DNA of 64,000 nt. It comes from Mucilaginibacter saanensis (GTDB lineage: Bacteria; Bacteroidota; Bacteroidia; Sphingobacteriales; Sphingobacteriaceae). Shown one piece after another: positions 1 to 8,893 of this stretch. Numbering within the stretch: position 1 is the first letter of the stretch; every line of letters begins with the position of its first letter. The stretch lies in the NCBI RefSeq assembly GCF_014200575.1, contig NZ_JACHBZ010000008.1, forward strand, positions 62,001 to 126,000. The letters run 5' to 3'. The notes beneath the pieces were generated by a model. The model had not been told where the DNA came from. It searched no databases and worked only from the letters and a program-made list of their open reading frames with translations. Both the position numbers and the translations under genes were made by a program.

Positions 1-627
1 CTCTAATATGGCTGCCTTTTTAGGGCTGCCCACGTCAATAAGCACCGGCAAAAAAGCAAGGGAATCTTTTTTTACTGCCGATACATTAACATTATTATAC
101 AATGCCTCAAATGAGGTGGTGAACTTGTCCTTGTTGCGGTAATCATTTACAAAAGGCAGAAAAGCTTTATCATCATCCTTAAAATTAAAATTAGCTTCCT
201 CGTTTACAATGGTTATATCGCCTTTTTTTCGGGTAACGAAACGATAGGCTACGCCATCATCATAGGCCCTGAACACTAAGCTATAATCGCCCTTGAAGTT
301 TAAAGTTAGCTGATTGTACTGGTCATGTACCTTGTCTTTTTTATAAACAGGTGTGTTAAAATATTGATCAACAGAGGTAGTTTTTGCGTCTTTTACTGCC
401 GCATTTTTGCCCAATATTTCTCCGCCCGCAAGCGTCATGGAAATGGCCGATGGTGTGATCACCTCGGTATCTTCATGCTTTACCGACCAATTGATGGCTG
501 CGCCAGTGGCAACGCTCATGTCTATTTTACCATCGGGCGATTTTACGTGGTAGCTTTTATTCGATTGGGCAAACAGCGTACTTGCCGGCAGTAAAAAACA
601 CAGGGATAACAGGTTATGCAGTTTCAT
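1..627 (-). CDS. Glycoside hydrolase family 97 protein, N-terminal part (runs off window)
   Basis: The first 209 codons of a secreted glycoside hydrolase are visible; the rest lies beyond base 1. The start is the ATG at 627, which opens a signal peptide (MKLHNLLSLCFLLPAS, cleavage near TLFAQ). The following sequence (SPDGKIDMSV, then a region with VFRAYDDGVAYRF) resembles the N-terminal beta-sandwich domain of GH97 alpha-glucosidases/alpha-galactosidases (SusB type). The catalytic barrel is not in the window, so the substrate cannot be judged. It lies 125 bp downstream of the GH30 gene on the same strand and may be co-transcribed with it. Confidence 0.72.
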   Translation of the reverse strand, partial: MKLHNLLSLCFLLPASTLFAQSNKSYHVKSPDGKIDMSVATGAAINWSVKHEDTEVITPSAISMTLAGGEILGKNAAVKDAKTTSVDQYFNTPVYKKDKVHDQYNQLTLNFKGDYSLVFRAYDDGVAYRFVTRKKGDITIVNEEANFNFKDDDKAFLPFVNDYRNKDKFTTSFEALYNNVNVSAVKKDSLAFLPVLIDVGSPKKAAILE

Positions 628-752
628 TAGGTTTATGAGTTAATTGGGCATCACAATCTAATTAAAAATGAAACAGCACGGTAATGCTTTGCTGGCTTTT
701 TATTGTAGAAATAGAACAACAAATATGGCAACTAACCGGGTTATTAACATGC

Positions 753-2234
753 TTATGATTGTGTGCCAGCCCACTTAAAGGTGGCTACAGCACCCGCGGC
801 CAAGCTATAGGTAAATGATTCGGCTCCCCATTTTACCTTAAAGCTAACGGCCGATGAACCATTGTTTAAGACAATGAGCACTTTGGAGCCATCGGTATTT
901 TTAAAGGCAACATTTTGTATACTGCCCGACAGGTTGGAGGAAATCCTCACCGCACCCGGACGCACAAATTTGGCGGCATGGCCAATAATGTAATAGCCAA
1001 CATTACGGGTTATGGAAGTACCGCTAACGGTAATGCCACCCAAACAGGTACTACAGCCGCCGGCGGTATGCGGGTTATTGTTGGGGTCGGCCGCCAGGTT
1101 CCATTCCAGTACGTTACGACTCCAGTTGCGGGTGGCGCCTATGATGAGTGTATTGATATGCCATGACAGGTCGCCGCCAAAATTACTTGGCGCCCCTACC
1201 CATTGCTCCGTGAAGTAAACGTTTTTATTAGGATAGGCGTTATGCACATCAGTTAATGAACCAATATTGCCGGCATACAAGTGAAACGCCGAACCATCAA
1301 CATAAGGGTTTGCATCCGCATCGGCCAATACGGCTTCCGGGTAATCAACCCTGTCGGTATTATGGTCGTAAGCAATAATCTTGGTGTTGAGCCCGGCAGC
1401 ACGTAACTGTGGCCCCAGGTTGTTTTTAATAAAAGTAGCCTGTTCACCGGCCTGCATTACCATACTTGGATTGTTGTATGGGTTAAGTGGTTCATTTTGC
1501 GGGGTAATGGCATCAATAGTTATGCCTTGGGCCAGCATAGCCTGGATGTATTTTACAAAATAGCGGGCATAGGCATCATAATAGGCGGTATTTAAACTGC
1601 CGCCGGTATAGCCATTATTGCCGGTGGTGTTAACCTTCATCCAGGTGGGAGCCGTCCACGGGGTAGCCAGTATTTTAATGGCTGGGTTTATAGCAATTAT
1701 TTTTTTGAGGATAGGCAGTAAATCCTGGTTTTCCTGGCTGATGCTAAAGTTGGTCATGTTTACATCGCCCGATGTCTGGTTGTAAGTAAAATCGCTGGAA
1801 CTCAAATCTGATGCGCCAATACTGATCCTTAAATAACTGATCCCTATTTGTCCGTTGGCTGTGCCAAACAGCTCGTTAAGTACCGCTGTTTGGTTACCGC
1901 CAAGGCCGTTCAGCAAACCGGCGCTGCCGCCTGTCAAGGTAAAGCCAAAACCATCAATGCCCTGGTAGGTGGTGTTTTCGTCAACAGTTATGGTGGTGGC
2001 GTTGGTACCGGCATCCTCGGCAAAATTAAAGCTGGTTTGGGCCTCCAGTAGTTTTGATTGATCGGCAGTGGTTACCCATGCATTAACGGCCTCTTTGGCA
2101 GTGCTTGATAAGGGGTCTGGTGTGGCGGTCTGAGCCGATACCGTACCGTGCGTGTCTTTTTTACAGGAATAAAATGGGCCCCCCAATAGCAAGGTAAGCA
2201 CAGCCAGCAACTTTAAATGGTAGTTGATTTTCAT
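753..2234 (-). CDS. GH30 family glycosidase, lipoprotein
   Basis: 493 aa. The N-terminal hydrophobic stretch ends in PFYSCKK, a Bacteroidetes-style lipobox with Cys24, so the protein is probably anchored on the outer membrane. The body matches GH30 (glucosylceramidase/endo-beta-1,6-glucanase clan): an N-terminal GFGFTLTGGSA motif, the acid/base Glu in TPQNEPLNP, the nucleophile Glu in VYFTEQWVG, and a C-terminal beta-sandwich after about residue 410. The likely substrate is a beta-1,6- or beta-1,3-linked glucan or xylan; the sequence alone does not settle it. Together with the neighbouring GH97 gene and the 7TM regulator upstream it looks like part of a polysaccharide utilisation region. Confidence 0.88.
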   Translation of the reverse strand: MKINYHLKLLAVLTLLLGGPFYSCKKDTHGTVSAQTATPDPLSSTAKEAVNAWVTTADQSKLLEAQTSFNFAEDAGTNATTITVDENTTYQGIDGFGFTLTGGSAGLLNGLGGNQTAVLNELFGTANGQIGISYLRISIGASDLSSSDFTYNQTSGDVNMTNFSISQENQDLLPILKKIIAINPAIKILATPWTAPTWMKVNTTGNNGYTGGSLNTAYYDAYARYFVKYIQAMLAQGITIDAITPQNEPLNPYNNPSMVMQAGEQATFIKNNLGPQLRAAGLNTKIIAYDHNTDRVDYPEAVLADADANPYVDGSAFHLYAGNIGSLTDVHNAYPNKNVYFTEQWVGAPSNFGGDLSWHINTLIIGATRNWSRNVLEWNLAADPNNNPHTAGGCSTCLGGITVSGTSITRNVGYYIIGHAAKFVRPGAVRISSNLSGSIQNVAFKNTDGSKVLIVLNNGSSAVSFKVKWGAESFTYSLAAGAVATFKWAGTQS

Positions 2235-2665
2235 AAAATATTTATCAGTCGAATTGGTTTAATCGTAATCAGTATAAAAGCATAAGCTCCTGCGGGCATT
2301 GGTAAGTACAATGTTGAAACATGAAATTGTGTATCCGGGTGTTTAATAAGCCGGATGTGTGCTTTTTCAGTATGGCAGGCTTATATGGTTTATAATTATT
2401 GAAACGAAGTTAACCTATTTTAACTCTTAAAATCAAATAAATATGTCATAAATATCTGATTAATAATATATTATGTATGTTTTGATACGCTTTAAACGCA
2501 AGTTTATAAAGTACATAAAGGTGCCGTTAAACCGTGTGTTAATGCTTTTTGAAAAATGCATGAATATTTATGATACGCTTGTATCGCAATTCAATTAAAA
2601 GAAAGGAATGAAGAAAGGATGACGACCAAAAGAAAAGGCCAAATTATGGAAGAAAAGCTAATGGG
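2235..2665. other. Intergenic region with a 10-bp direct repeat
   Basis: This AT-rich 431-bp gap separates the 7TM regulator gene from the GH30 gene, both on the minus strand. It should hold the GH30 promoter. The decamer TGATACGCTT occurs twice in the same orientation, at 2483-2492 and 2571-2580, and could be an operator. No open reading frame of note and no convincing terminator was seen. Confidence 0.4.
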
Positions 2666-4576
2666 TTAGTTTTCAATACTATCAATCACCAGTTTGCTCC
2701 AGCCTTTATTGCCGGCGTTCCTGATCTCTTTTTTCTTGCTGTCCATCACCTTTTTAATACGTGAACTGTATGCCCAGCAGGTACTTTGACGGATAGACAG
2801 GATATCTGACAGTTTATGGGATGATATTTTACCCTTGGTGGAGTACATTAAAAATATCATATAAAAGGCTTTATTAATAGGGATACGGGTGTTTTGCAAA
2901 ATGGTGTACGTTATCACCGACTCTTCATATCCGCATTTGGAGCAACGACGGCTGTAGGGTAAATGCCCGTTGCCATAGTGGGTGTTGCTGCATTTGCGGC
3001 AGGCGTAGCCATTTTCCCATTTCAGATCGGCGAGGAATTTGAAGCAGGTTTCGCGATCAGGGTATATTTTACTGAACTCCTCAAAATCAACCTCGGCAGA
3101 CATTACCCGGTCGTGCGTTACCTTCTCAATATCGTTATGCAAAATAATATTATCCTTCTCCAGCAGTACATTCATCCTTGAAATTTCTTCGGCCTGTTGC
3201 TGCAGTAAGTCATTAACCAGTTTTAGCTCCTCATTTTGTTCGGCTATCATGGATGATTTTTCAACAAGCTCTTTGGTGCGTTCCTGTACCTGCTGTTCCA
3301 GGCGTTTATTCAATCCGTCTTTCAATTCCTCATTTTGCTTCATTTGCATAATGATGCGTTGCTGGGCATCGTCTTTTTCATTTTTCAGGATACGCACCTT
3401 ATCGCCAATAGCAAAGGAGATAAACAGCATTTCCATAATAAAGCAAACACTCAGGCTGTAATAATCCAGTTCGGTTACGGGCAACCACCATATATTGAGT
3501 GCTATGCAGCTTTTAATAATAAAACCGATCAGTAGAAAAGAATACCCTATCACAAAGAAACGAGCGGGTTTGTAACCCCTTAACAGTGTGTAACAACCGG
3601 CATAAAAAGCCAGCGAAAGCGGTAAAAACTCAATAATTTTATAGTTAAACCAGTTGTTATTAATGGTGATGCAACCTACAAAAAACAGGCAGCGCAGTAT
3701 AATTACCCAGCCAATGGCTTTGTTTAAGCGCGGAGCATTTACTTTTAAATTAAGCAGGCTTTGGGTAAATAGTACGGCAAAAATGCAGGCTGCAAATAAG
3801 GCTATGCCATAGGCATACTGATTCCAGGTGGGGTAATTGGGCCATATATACTGATAGGCAATTCCATCGGCACACATTTCATACAGGCCTATACTCAGGT
3901 TGTAGGCTATATAATACAGATATTGTACCTGCCGCATGGCAATAAACATCATTAAATTATACAGGCCAAATACCAGTATCATCCCGTAAAACACACCAAA
4001 AAAGAAATATTCATCAAGCGCATAACTGATAAACCAGCTTACCGAGCGCAGTACAATAATGACATTTACGGAATGTGTTGATTTGATGCGTACGTAATAC
4101 ACGCCTTCGCCATCGGTACCGGGGTTTACGTTAACGCTTAAATTTTTATGCTGATAAAACCTGGCCGTAAACGGGTGGCTGCTGCCCAGATAGGTTGCAT
4201 GATAATCGTTTTGTATACCTGGGGAGTAAACCGTGATGCTATCAATGGTTTGATCAAAAAATTCCAGCATCCAGCTGTTTTTGGTATTGAAGTTTTTACC
4301 GATTTTTAAACGGTACCAATAAGCGGAGTGCGGATTTTGCGTTACAGGGGTGGGTTGCTTGTTGGCTTTAAAGCTGCCGATCATGGCTAAAGCCCTTACC
4401 TGGTTAAAATTTATGTTGCCGGTAGTATCCTCAAAACAGTAAACCTGGTTATACTCAAATATATGCTGCTGAACCTTGTCATTAACAGGAACGGTAGTTT
4501 GTGCGTATATCTTTAAAGCAGAGCAACCTAAAAACGCTATGACGGATAATAAGAATCGCAGTAAAGATTTAAACAT
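2666..4576 (-). CDS. 7TMR-DISM membrane protein fused to an IS1595-type zinc ribbon and HTH
   Basis: 636 aa with an unusual architecture. Residues 1-26 are a signal peptide. Residues 30-180 resemble the 7TMR-DISM extracellular carbohydrate-binding domain. Residues 190-390 hold seven hydrophobic segments, and 395-490 are strongly coiled-coil. No kinase, GGDEF or phosphatase domain follows. Instead residues 497-636 resemble the N-terminal DNA-binding part of IS1595 transposases: CRKC (526-529) and CSKC (545-548) form a zinc ribbon, followed by a helical region (NTRIPINKAFYMIFL, then SDILSIRQSTCWAYSSRI). The DDE nuclease domain is absent, so it cannot transpose. Inference: a membrane-bound receptor carrying a domesticated transposase DNA-binding domain, perhaps controlling the downstream GH30/GH97 genes. 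Confidence 0.82.
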   Translation of the reverse strand: MFKSLLRFLLSVIAFLGCSALKIYAQTTVPVNDKVQQHIFEYNQVYCFEDTTGNINFNQVRALAMIGSFKANKQPTPVTQNPHSAYWYRLKIGKNFNTKNSWMLEFFDQTIDSITVYSPGIQNDYHATYLGSSHPFTARFYQHKNLSVNVNPGTDGEGVYYVRIKSTHSVNVIIVLRSVSWFISYALDEYFFFGVFYGMILVFGLYNLMMFIAMRQVQYLYYIAYNLSIGLYEMCADGIAYQYIWPNYPTWNQYAYGIALFAACIFAVLFTQSLLNLKVNAPRLNKAIGWVIILRCLFFVGCITINNNWFNYKIIEFLPLSLAFYAGCYTLLRGYKPARFFVIGYSFLLIGFIIKSCIALNIWWLPVTELDYYSLSVCFIMEMLFISFAIGDKVRILKNEKDDAQQRIIMQMKQNEELKDGLNKRLEQQVQERTKELVEKSSMIAEQNEELKLVNDLLQQQAEEISRMNVLLEKDNIILHNDIEKVTHDRVMSAEVDFEEFSKIYPDRETCFKFLADLKWENGYACRKCSNTHYGNGHLPYSRRCSKCGYEESVITYTILQNTRIPINKAFYMIFLMYSTKGKISSHKLSDILSIRQSTCWAYSSRIKKVMDSKKKEIRNAGNKGWSKLVIDSIEN

Positions 4577-4838
4577 GCCGGTAAAGAGATCTTTCGTACC
4601 TATAGATCAATCACTACAGGCACGAAAGGGGGGTTAGTTTGGTTTGGTTAGCGTCAGGCCGGATACAATTATAATATATTTCTTTTTATAATCCTATTAA
4701 AGGTAAGTAATACAGTTATTTAACTGGTGTAAATAAGCATAATACAGTTAATAATATGCTTTTTTTAGCTGCTATTGATCAAAAAAATGCGTACACATTT
4801 ACTAACAATGTATATTAGTATCTTGTTATGTTAATAAG

Positions 4839-5591
4839 ATGAATAAAAAACTGCTCCTGTTTTTAGCGTTCACGATTGTTTTTGTGTACCAACATTTAGT
4901 GGCCCAAACCGTAAGGGTAGCCGCGGCTGCAAATCTGCAGTCGGTAATTGAGGTATTGCAAAAGGATTTTAAACAAAAATCGGGTATTGTGATAGAGCCG
5001 GTTGTTGGCTCATCGGGCAAGCTGGTAGCGCAGATCAGCAACGGCGCTCCTTTTGACGTGTTTTTGTCGGCCGATATGAGTTTCCCGGAAACGCTGTTTA
5101 AAAATGGCTTTGCCCTAAAAAAGCCGGTGGTATATGCCGCCGGAAGCTTAATTATATGCAGCACCCAAAATATTGGATTTAATAATTGGGAACGCCTGTT
5201 ATTATCGGCCCGGATAAAAAAGATAGCTATTGCCAACCCGGCTATTGCCCCCTATGGTAAGGCAGCAGAGGAGCTGTTGCAGCGCACCGGAGATTGGGAT
5301 GATATCAAATCAAAAGTTGTTTACGGCGAAAGTATTTCGCAGGTAAATACCTACATCACAACGGGTGTGGTTGATATTGGGTTTACCACACAGGCGCTGG
5401 TGAAGGATACCGAAGGTAAAACGCAGCTGTATTACCAGGTTATTAACCCCAAAGAGTACCAACCCATATTACAGGGAGTGGTGCTGCTTAAACACGGCGC
5501 TGCCAATATCAATGCCGAAAAATTTTACCAGTACATTTTAGGTGCGGCGGCTAAAAAGATTTTTACGGAGTACGGTTACCGCTTGCAATAA
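4839..5591 (+). CDS. modA: Molybdate ABC transporter substrate-binding protein ModA
   Basis: 250 aa. Signal peptide (MNKKLLLFLAFTIVFVYQHL, cleavage after VAQ) followed by the ModA opening VRVAAAANLQ, the anion-contacting GSSGKLVAQI loop and the DVFLSADM segment typical of the family. It captures molybdate or tungstate in the periplasm and delivers it to ModB. It is the first gene of modABC: 21 bp before modB, which overlaps modC. Two molybdenum-enzyme gene sets elsewhere in the window are plausible consumers of the imported metal. The 262 bp upstream is AT-rich; no ModE site was recognised. Confidence 0.93.
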   Translation: MNKKLLLFLAFTIVFVYQHLVAQTVRVAAAANLQSVIEVLQKDFKQKSGIVIEPVVGSSGKLVAQISNGAPFDVFLSADMSFPETLFKNGFALKKPVVYAAGSLIICSTQNIGFNNWERLLLSARIKKIAIANPAIAPYGKAAEELLQRTGDWDDIKSKVVYGESISQVNTYITTGVVDIGFTTQALVKDTEGKTQLYYQVINPKEYQPILQGVVLLKHGAANINAEKFYQYILGAAAKKIFTEYGYRLQ

Positions 5592-5612
5592 AACATAAAC
5601 AGATTTTTATTA

Positions 5613-6284
5613 ATGGATCTTTCGCCCATTTGGCTTACCCTAAAACTGGCAGGTATTACTACCCTGCTCCTGCTGTTGGTTGGTTTGCCGTTTGCCTGGT
5701 GGCTTTCACGGGGGCGGTCGTTTTTAAAGATCATTATAGAGGCTATTATTACAATGCCCCTGGTGTTGCCACCCTCGGTGCTGGGCTTTTATTTGTTGTT
5801 GGCTTTTAGCCCGCAGCATGGTTTGGGCAAATGGCTGCAGGATACCTTTAGCGTACAATTTGTGTTTTCGTTTCCCGGGCTGGTACTGGCTTCGGTTATT
5901 TACAGTATGCCATTTATGGTGGGGCCGGTAAAATCGGCATTGCAACAATTACCCGCATCATTGGCCGAGGCCTCATACACTTTAGGTAAAACCGAGTGGC
6001 AAACTTTTAAGAGCATATTGCTGCCTAATATTAAACCATCGTTATTAACGGCGGTCGTGCTCACCTTTGCCCATACTTTGGGTGAGTTTGGCGTGGTGCT
6101 GATGATTGGGGGTAATATACCCGGGATAACGCGTGTGGCATCCATCGCTGTATATGATTCGGTTGAGCGACAGGATTACGCCATGGCCAACAATTACTCG
6201 CTCATTTTATTTTCAATTACGTTTGTGCTGGTGATAGCTGTTTTTGTGTTTAATAAATACCAGGCAAAAAGCCCATTAGGATGA
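5613..6284 (+). CDS. modB: Molybdate ABC transporter permease ModB
   Basis: 223 aa, the normal length, with about five to six membrane segments. The cytoplasmic EAA loop that docks the ATPase is visible (EASYTLGKTEWQTFKSILLP, about residues 122-141), followed by the conserved FAHTLGEFG segment of ModB/CysT permeases. It starts 21 bp after modA and its TGA overlaps the ATG of modC in an ATGA junction, indicating translational coupling. Confidence 0.93.
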   Translation: MDLSPIWLTLKLAGITTLLLLLVGLPFAWWLSRGRSFLKIIIEAIITMPLVLPPSVLGFYLLLAFSPQHGLGKWLQDTFSVQFVFSFPGLVLASVIYSMPFMVGPVKSALQQLPASLAEASYTLGKTEWQTFKSILLPNIKPSLLTAVVLTFAHTLGEFGVVLMIGGNIPGITRVASIAVYDSVERQDYAMANNYSLILFSITFVLVIAVFVFNKYQAKSPLG

Positions 6285-6901
6285 TCAGTATAACAATTGA
6301 AAAAAAGCTACAGGCCTACCACGGGCAACAGGTGTTGCAGGTTGATAAGCAATTTGCAACGGGCAGCGTTACTAAAGTTTATGGTCCGTCTGGCTCGGGC
6401 AAAACCACTTTACTGAAAATTATAGCCGGGTTAACAACGCCCGAAAAAGGGTTGATCGTGGCTGATGGGGTTACCTGGTTTAATGCTGCCGAAAAGGTTA
6501 ATTTACCTACCCAGCAAAGAAATACAGGTTTTGTTTTTCAGCAATATGCCCTGTTCCCCAATATGACGGTACAGGAGCACCTGGAGTATGCCACCGCAGA
6601 TAAATTATGGATAAAACAACTACTGCAATTAGGAAAACTGGATACCTTAACAAGTCACAAGCCTAATTATTTATCTGGCGGGCAGCAGCAGCGCCTGGCT
6701 ATATTGAGGGCCATGGCCACCAAGCCCGGCTTGTTGCTGATGGATGAGCCATTCTCGGCCCTTGACCCTAAAATGAAAACAGAACTGATTACTGAGCTTA
6801 AGGTTGTATTAGCCGGTTTGGGCACAGCTACGATAATTGTAAGCCATAACCCGCAGGAGCTGGAAGGTTGGGCCAGCCAAGAGCTGGTATTTGGGGAATG
6901 A
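6281..6901 (+). CDS. modC: Molybdate ABC transporter ATPase ModC (short form)
   Basis: 206 aa. Walker A GPSGSGKTT, Q-loop VFQQYALFPN, signature LSGGQQQR, Walker B LLLMDEPFSALD and switch His in IVSHNPQE are all present, so it is a complete nucleotide-binding domain. It ends straight after the H-loop region and lacks the C-terminal TOBE/Mop molybdate-sensing domain of the roughly 350-aa proteobacterial ModC. Short ModC forms are frequent in Bacteroidetes. Its start overlaps the modB stop by 4 bp, and a hairpin at 6920-6943 follows. Confidence 0.9.
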   Translation: MISITIEKKLQAYHGQQVLQVDKQFATGSVTKVYGPSGSGKTTLLKIIAGLTTPEKGLIVADGVTWFNAAEKVNLPTQQRNTGFVFQQYALFPNMTVQEHLEYATADKLWIKQLLQLGKLDTLTSHKPNYLSGGQQQRLAILRAMATKPGLLLMDEPFSALDPKMKTELITELKVVLAGLGTATIIVSHNPQELEGWASQELVFGE

Positions 6902-6919
6902 ACCTTATTTATATTACAA

Positions 6920-6943
6920 AAGCGGGAGCATTAACTCCCGCTT
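6920..6943 (-). terminator. Hairpin between modC and the convergent small gene
   Basis: A perfect 9-bp stem (AAGCGGGAG / CTCCCGCTT) with a 6-nt loop. Read on the minus strand it is followed by TTTTG, which suits termination of the small minus-strand gene at 6961-7194. On the plus strand no T run follows, though it may still slow transcripts from modC. Confidence 0.7.
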
Positions 6944-6960
6944 ATAAAAACAAAAACAAC

Positions 6961-7194
6961 TTACATTTTACCTGAAGTGTCTTTGGCCATTTTCTTTTTA
7001 GCCATCTTGTCCATTTTGTCCATTTTTTTCTTTTTAGACATTTTGTCCATTTTGCTCATTTTTCCGGTATCGCTTACTGCCGTAGCAGATGCTGCTTTTG
7101 TCGAAACTGGAGATAATGATTTTGCCTGTACATTTACAGCTAAACATACGGCTACTAAACCCGCGGCTAATACGCCAGAGATAATTGATTTCAT
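6961..7194 (-). CDS. Small exported Lys/Met-rich repeat protein (MxKDx-like)
   Basis: 77 aa counted from the ATG at 7194, chosen because it begins a clean signal peptide (MKSIISGVLAAGLVAVCLAV, cleavage near VQA). The mature part has a short Ser/Ala/Thr linker and then a tail of tandem K/M/D units such as KMSKMDKMSK and KMDKMDKMAK. This resembles the small 'pentapeptide MxKDx repeat' exported proteins, whose role is unknown. A longer start at 7227 would add an implausible charged extension before the signal peptide. The methionine-rich tail might bind metal, but that is speculation. Confidence 0.68.
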   Translation of the reverse strand: MKSIISGVLAAGLVAVCLAVNVQAKSLSPVSTKAASATAVSDTGKMSKMDKMSKKKKMDKMDKMAKKKMAKDTSGKM

Positions 7195-7336
7195 ACTTTG
7201 ATTTTTAATGTGTGGTTTTATTAACATTTACCTCTTAGTCGGGCAGGTTAAGTAAACCTTACAAAGTATTTTGGTTTATTTGATATAGCGGTGTCGGCCA
7301 TATCAGTACACCGCCGCAAGTAATATGTTTCCTTTA

Positions 7337-8425
7337 TCAGACTGGCATCAGGGGCTTTTTATATTTCGCAGTTATGCTGTTGCCCACGCGGACAAAATAT
7401 TTTTCAAAGTAGACATAGTTAAAATAGCTTACAATAAGAGTTACTGTTATGTTTAGCGGGAGCAGGATAAACGGGTTACTGATAAAAGAATTTGCGGTAA
7501 TCGATTTAATGATCGCATAGATGATAGGGTGTATCAGATAAACCGAAAAGCTTATTTCGCCTAAAGTAGTTAACCCGGTTTTGATAATCCCCGGTAAAAA
7601 AGAAAAATCACATTTATAAAACAGGAAACAAAACAGAATAACACATGCGCTTAATATAAGCCGGTTAAATCCGGTTACCAGGTGCGCCGGATTTCCGGTT
7701 ACCGGATAAAAAACAATAACCGCACCAAGAAATATAATAGCAGCTATGGCCCACCGGCCAAAATTTTTCAAATTGCGCTCAACAATTCCGAGCGATATCC
7801 CCATAACAAAGTAGAACATTTGCCCCAGTGGGTTTACATATGCTGATTCCTGCTCGCCTAAAGGAATGTTGGCGTGTATCTTATAAAATGAAAAATAGCT
7901 TAATAACAGCAATGAAAATAGCGCAAATGCAGAAAACGCCCATTTATTAGCTTTGGCAAGCCACAGCAAAAACGGGAACAGCATATAAAAAAACAATTCA
8001 TCGCCTATTGACCATGCCCCATTGGCAATAAAGGTTTCCGGCTTTAGGGCCCCGGGCAGTACGGTAATGTTAGCTATGATTTTTCTATAATTCAGATAAT
8101 CGGGACTAAAGCTTACAATCAGGGTTAAAGCCGTTGCCATCCACAGCAAGGGTACTATCCTGAAGAAACGTTTAATATAAAATACCGTGAGTTTTGATTT
8201 GGTAAACGCAAAGCTTTTTATGTTTACTAAGTATAGTGTTAAACCACTTAAAACATAAAATATAGATACGCCGTAGATTTTAATTTTTGCTAAAACATCT
8301 GATGAATCAACCTCACCATAGGTGAATAGATGAAGGTGGTAGATCATTATTCCAAACGCTGCAAGGCCCCTTAAATAATCTAACGAATTAATACGGCCAG
8401 TAGTAATGATGCTGTTTTTAATCAT
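7337..8425 (-). CDS. Acyltransferase family 3 (OafA/YrhL-like) membrane protein
   Basis: 362 aa with about ten hydrophobic segments. The N-terminal INSLDYLRGLAAFGIMIYHL motif carries the R/H pair that marks the Acyl_transf_3 family, and GAWSIGDELFFYMLFP is the second family signature. These enzymes move acyl groups (often acetyl or succinyl) onto exported or cell-surface polysaccharides. It appears monocistronic; the 179 bp before it carry no recognised signal. The acceptor cannot be inferred. Confidence 0.9.
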   Translation of the reverse strand: MIKNSIITTGRINSLDYLRGLAAFGIMIYHLHLFTYGEVDSSDVLAKIKIYGVSIFYVLSGLTLYLVNIKSFAFTKSKLTVFYIKRFFRIVPLLWMATALTLIVSFSPDYLNYRKIIANITVLPGALKPETFIANGAWSIGDELFFYMLFPFLLWLAKANKWAFSAFALFSLLLLSYFSFYKIHANIPLGEQESAYVNPLGQMFYFVMGISLGIVERNLKNFGRWAIAAIIFLGAVIVFYPVTGNPAHLVTGFNRLILSACVILFCFLFYKCDFSFLPGIIKTGLTTLGEISFSVYLIHPIIYAIIKSITANSFISNPFILLPLNITVTLIVSYFNYVYFEKYFVRVGNSITAKYKKPLMPV

Positions 8426-8604
8426 TGCCTTTTAATAAGATTATATCGAAATCAATTAGTAAAGGCAAATAGGGAATTATAATTTGGTACTCCCGATTGG
8501 AAAGAAAAGGTATTTAAAGACATAGTGATTGCAGGGGGCTTAATTTATTATATTATTTATGCAAAGGTAGTATTATTATATTTTAGTTGTTGGTGATTAG
8601 GTAG

Positions 8605-8883
8605 TTAGTTTTTATTTAATTCATCTTCTATCCGTTCCTGTAGCTCTTTTTTAAAATCATCAGTGAGCGTTGGTGGCGTTGTTTGTATGGAATCAATGTA
8701 CAATTGTTGTACCATTTTATTGATCATGCTACTTTGTTTGCTATATAATTTACAAAAAGTACAGCCGGCCAGGTGAATTCTTAATTCTATAGTTTCACGA
8801 AAGGTGAGGCTTTTGACCTGTTTTTTCTCAATCAGTAAGGTAGCCTGTTTGCAGTTGTATATAACTCTTTTCAAGTGATTCAT
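8605..8883 (-). CDS. Putative zinc-finger anti-sigma factor
   Basis: 92 aa, soluble, with no membrane segment. It carries a HxxxCxxC pattern (HLAGCTFC, residues 33-40) preceded by Cys11, the layout of ZAS/zf-HC2 anti-sigma domains. It starts 10 bp after the ECF sigma gene and is almost certainly co-transcribed with it. Likely role: binding and inhibiting that sigma factor, perhaps with zinc/thiol redox sensing. It is not ChrR, since the cupin domain is missing. Confidence 0.75.
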   Translation of the reverse strand: MNHLKRVIYNCKQATLLIEKKQVKSLTFRETIELRIHLAGCTFCKLYSKQSSMINKMVQQLYIDSIQTTPPTLTDDFKKELQERIEDELNKN

Positions 8884-8893
8884 AAGCTAAAAT

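Noticed and set aside
3039..3461. 140-aa Ser/Phe-rich plus-strand ORF
   Set aside because: Antisense to the coiled-coil part of the 7TM protein; composition is that of a shadow frame.
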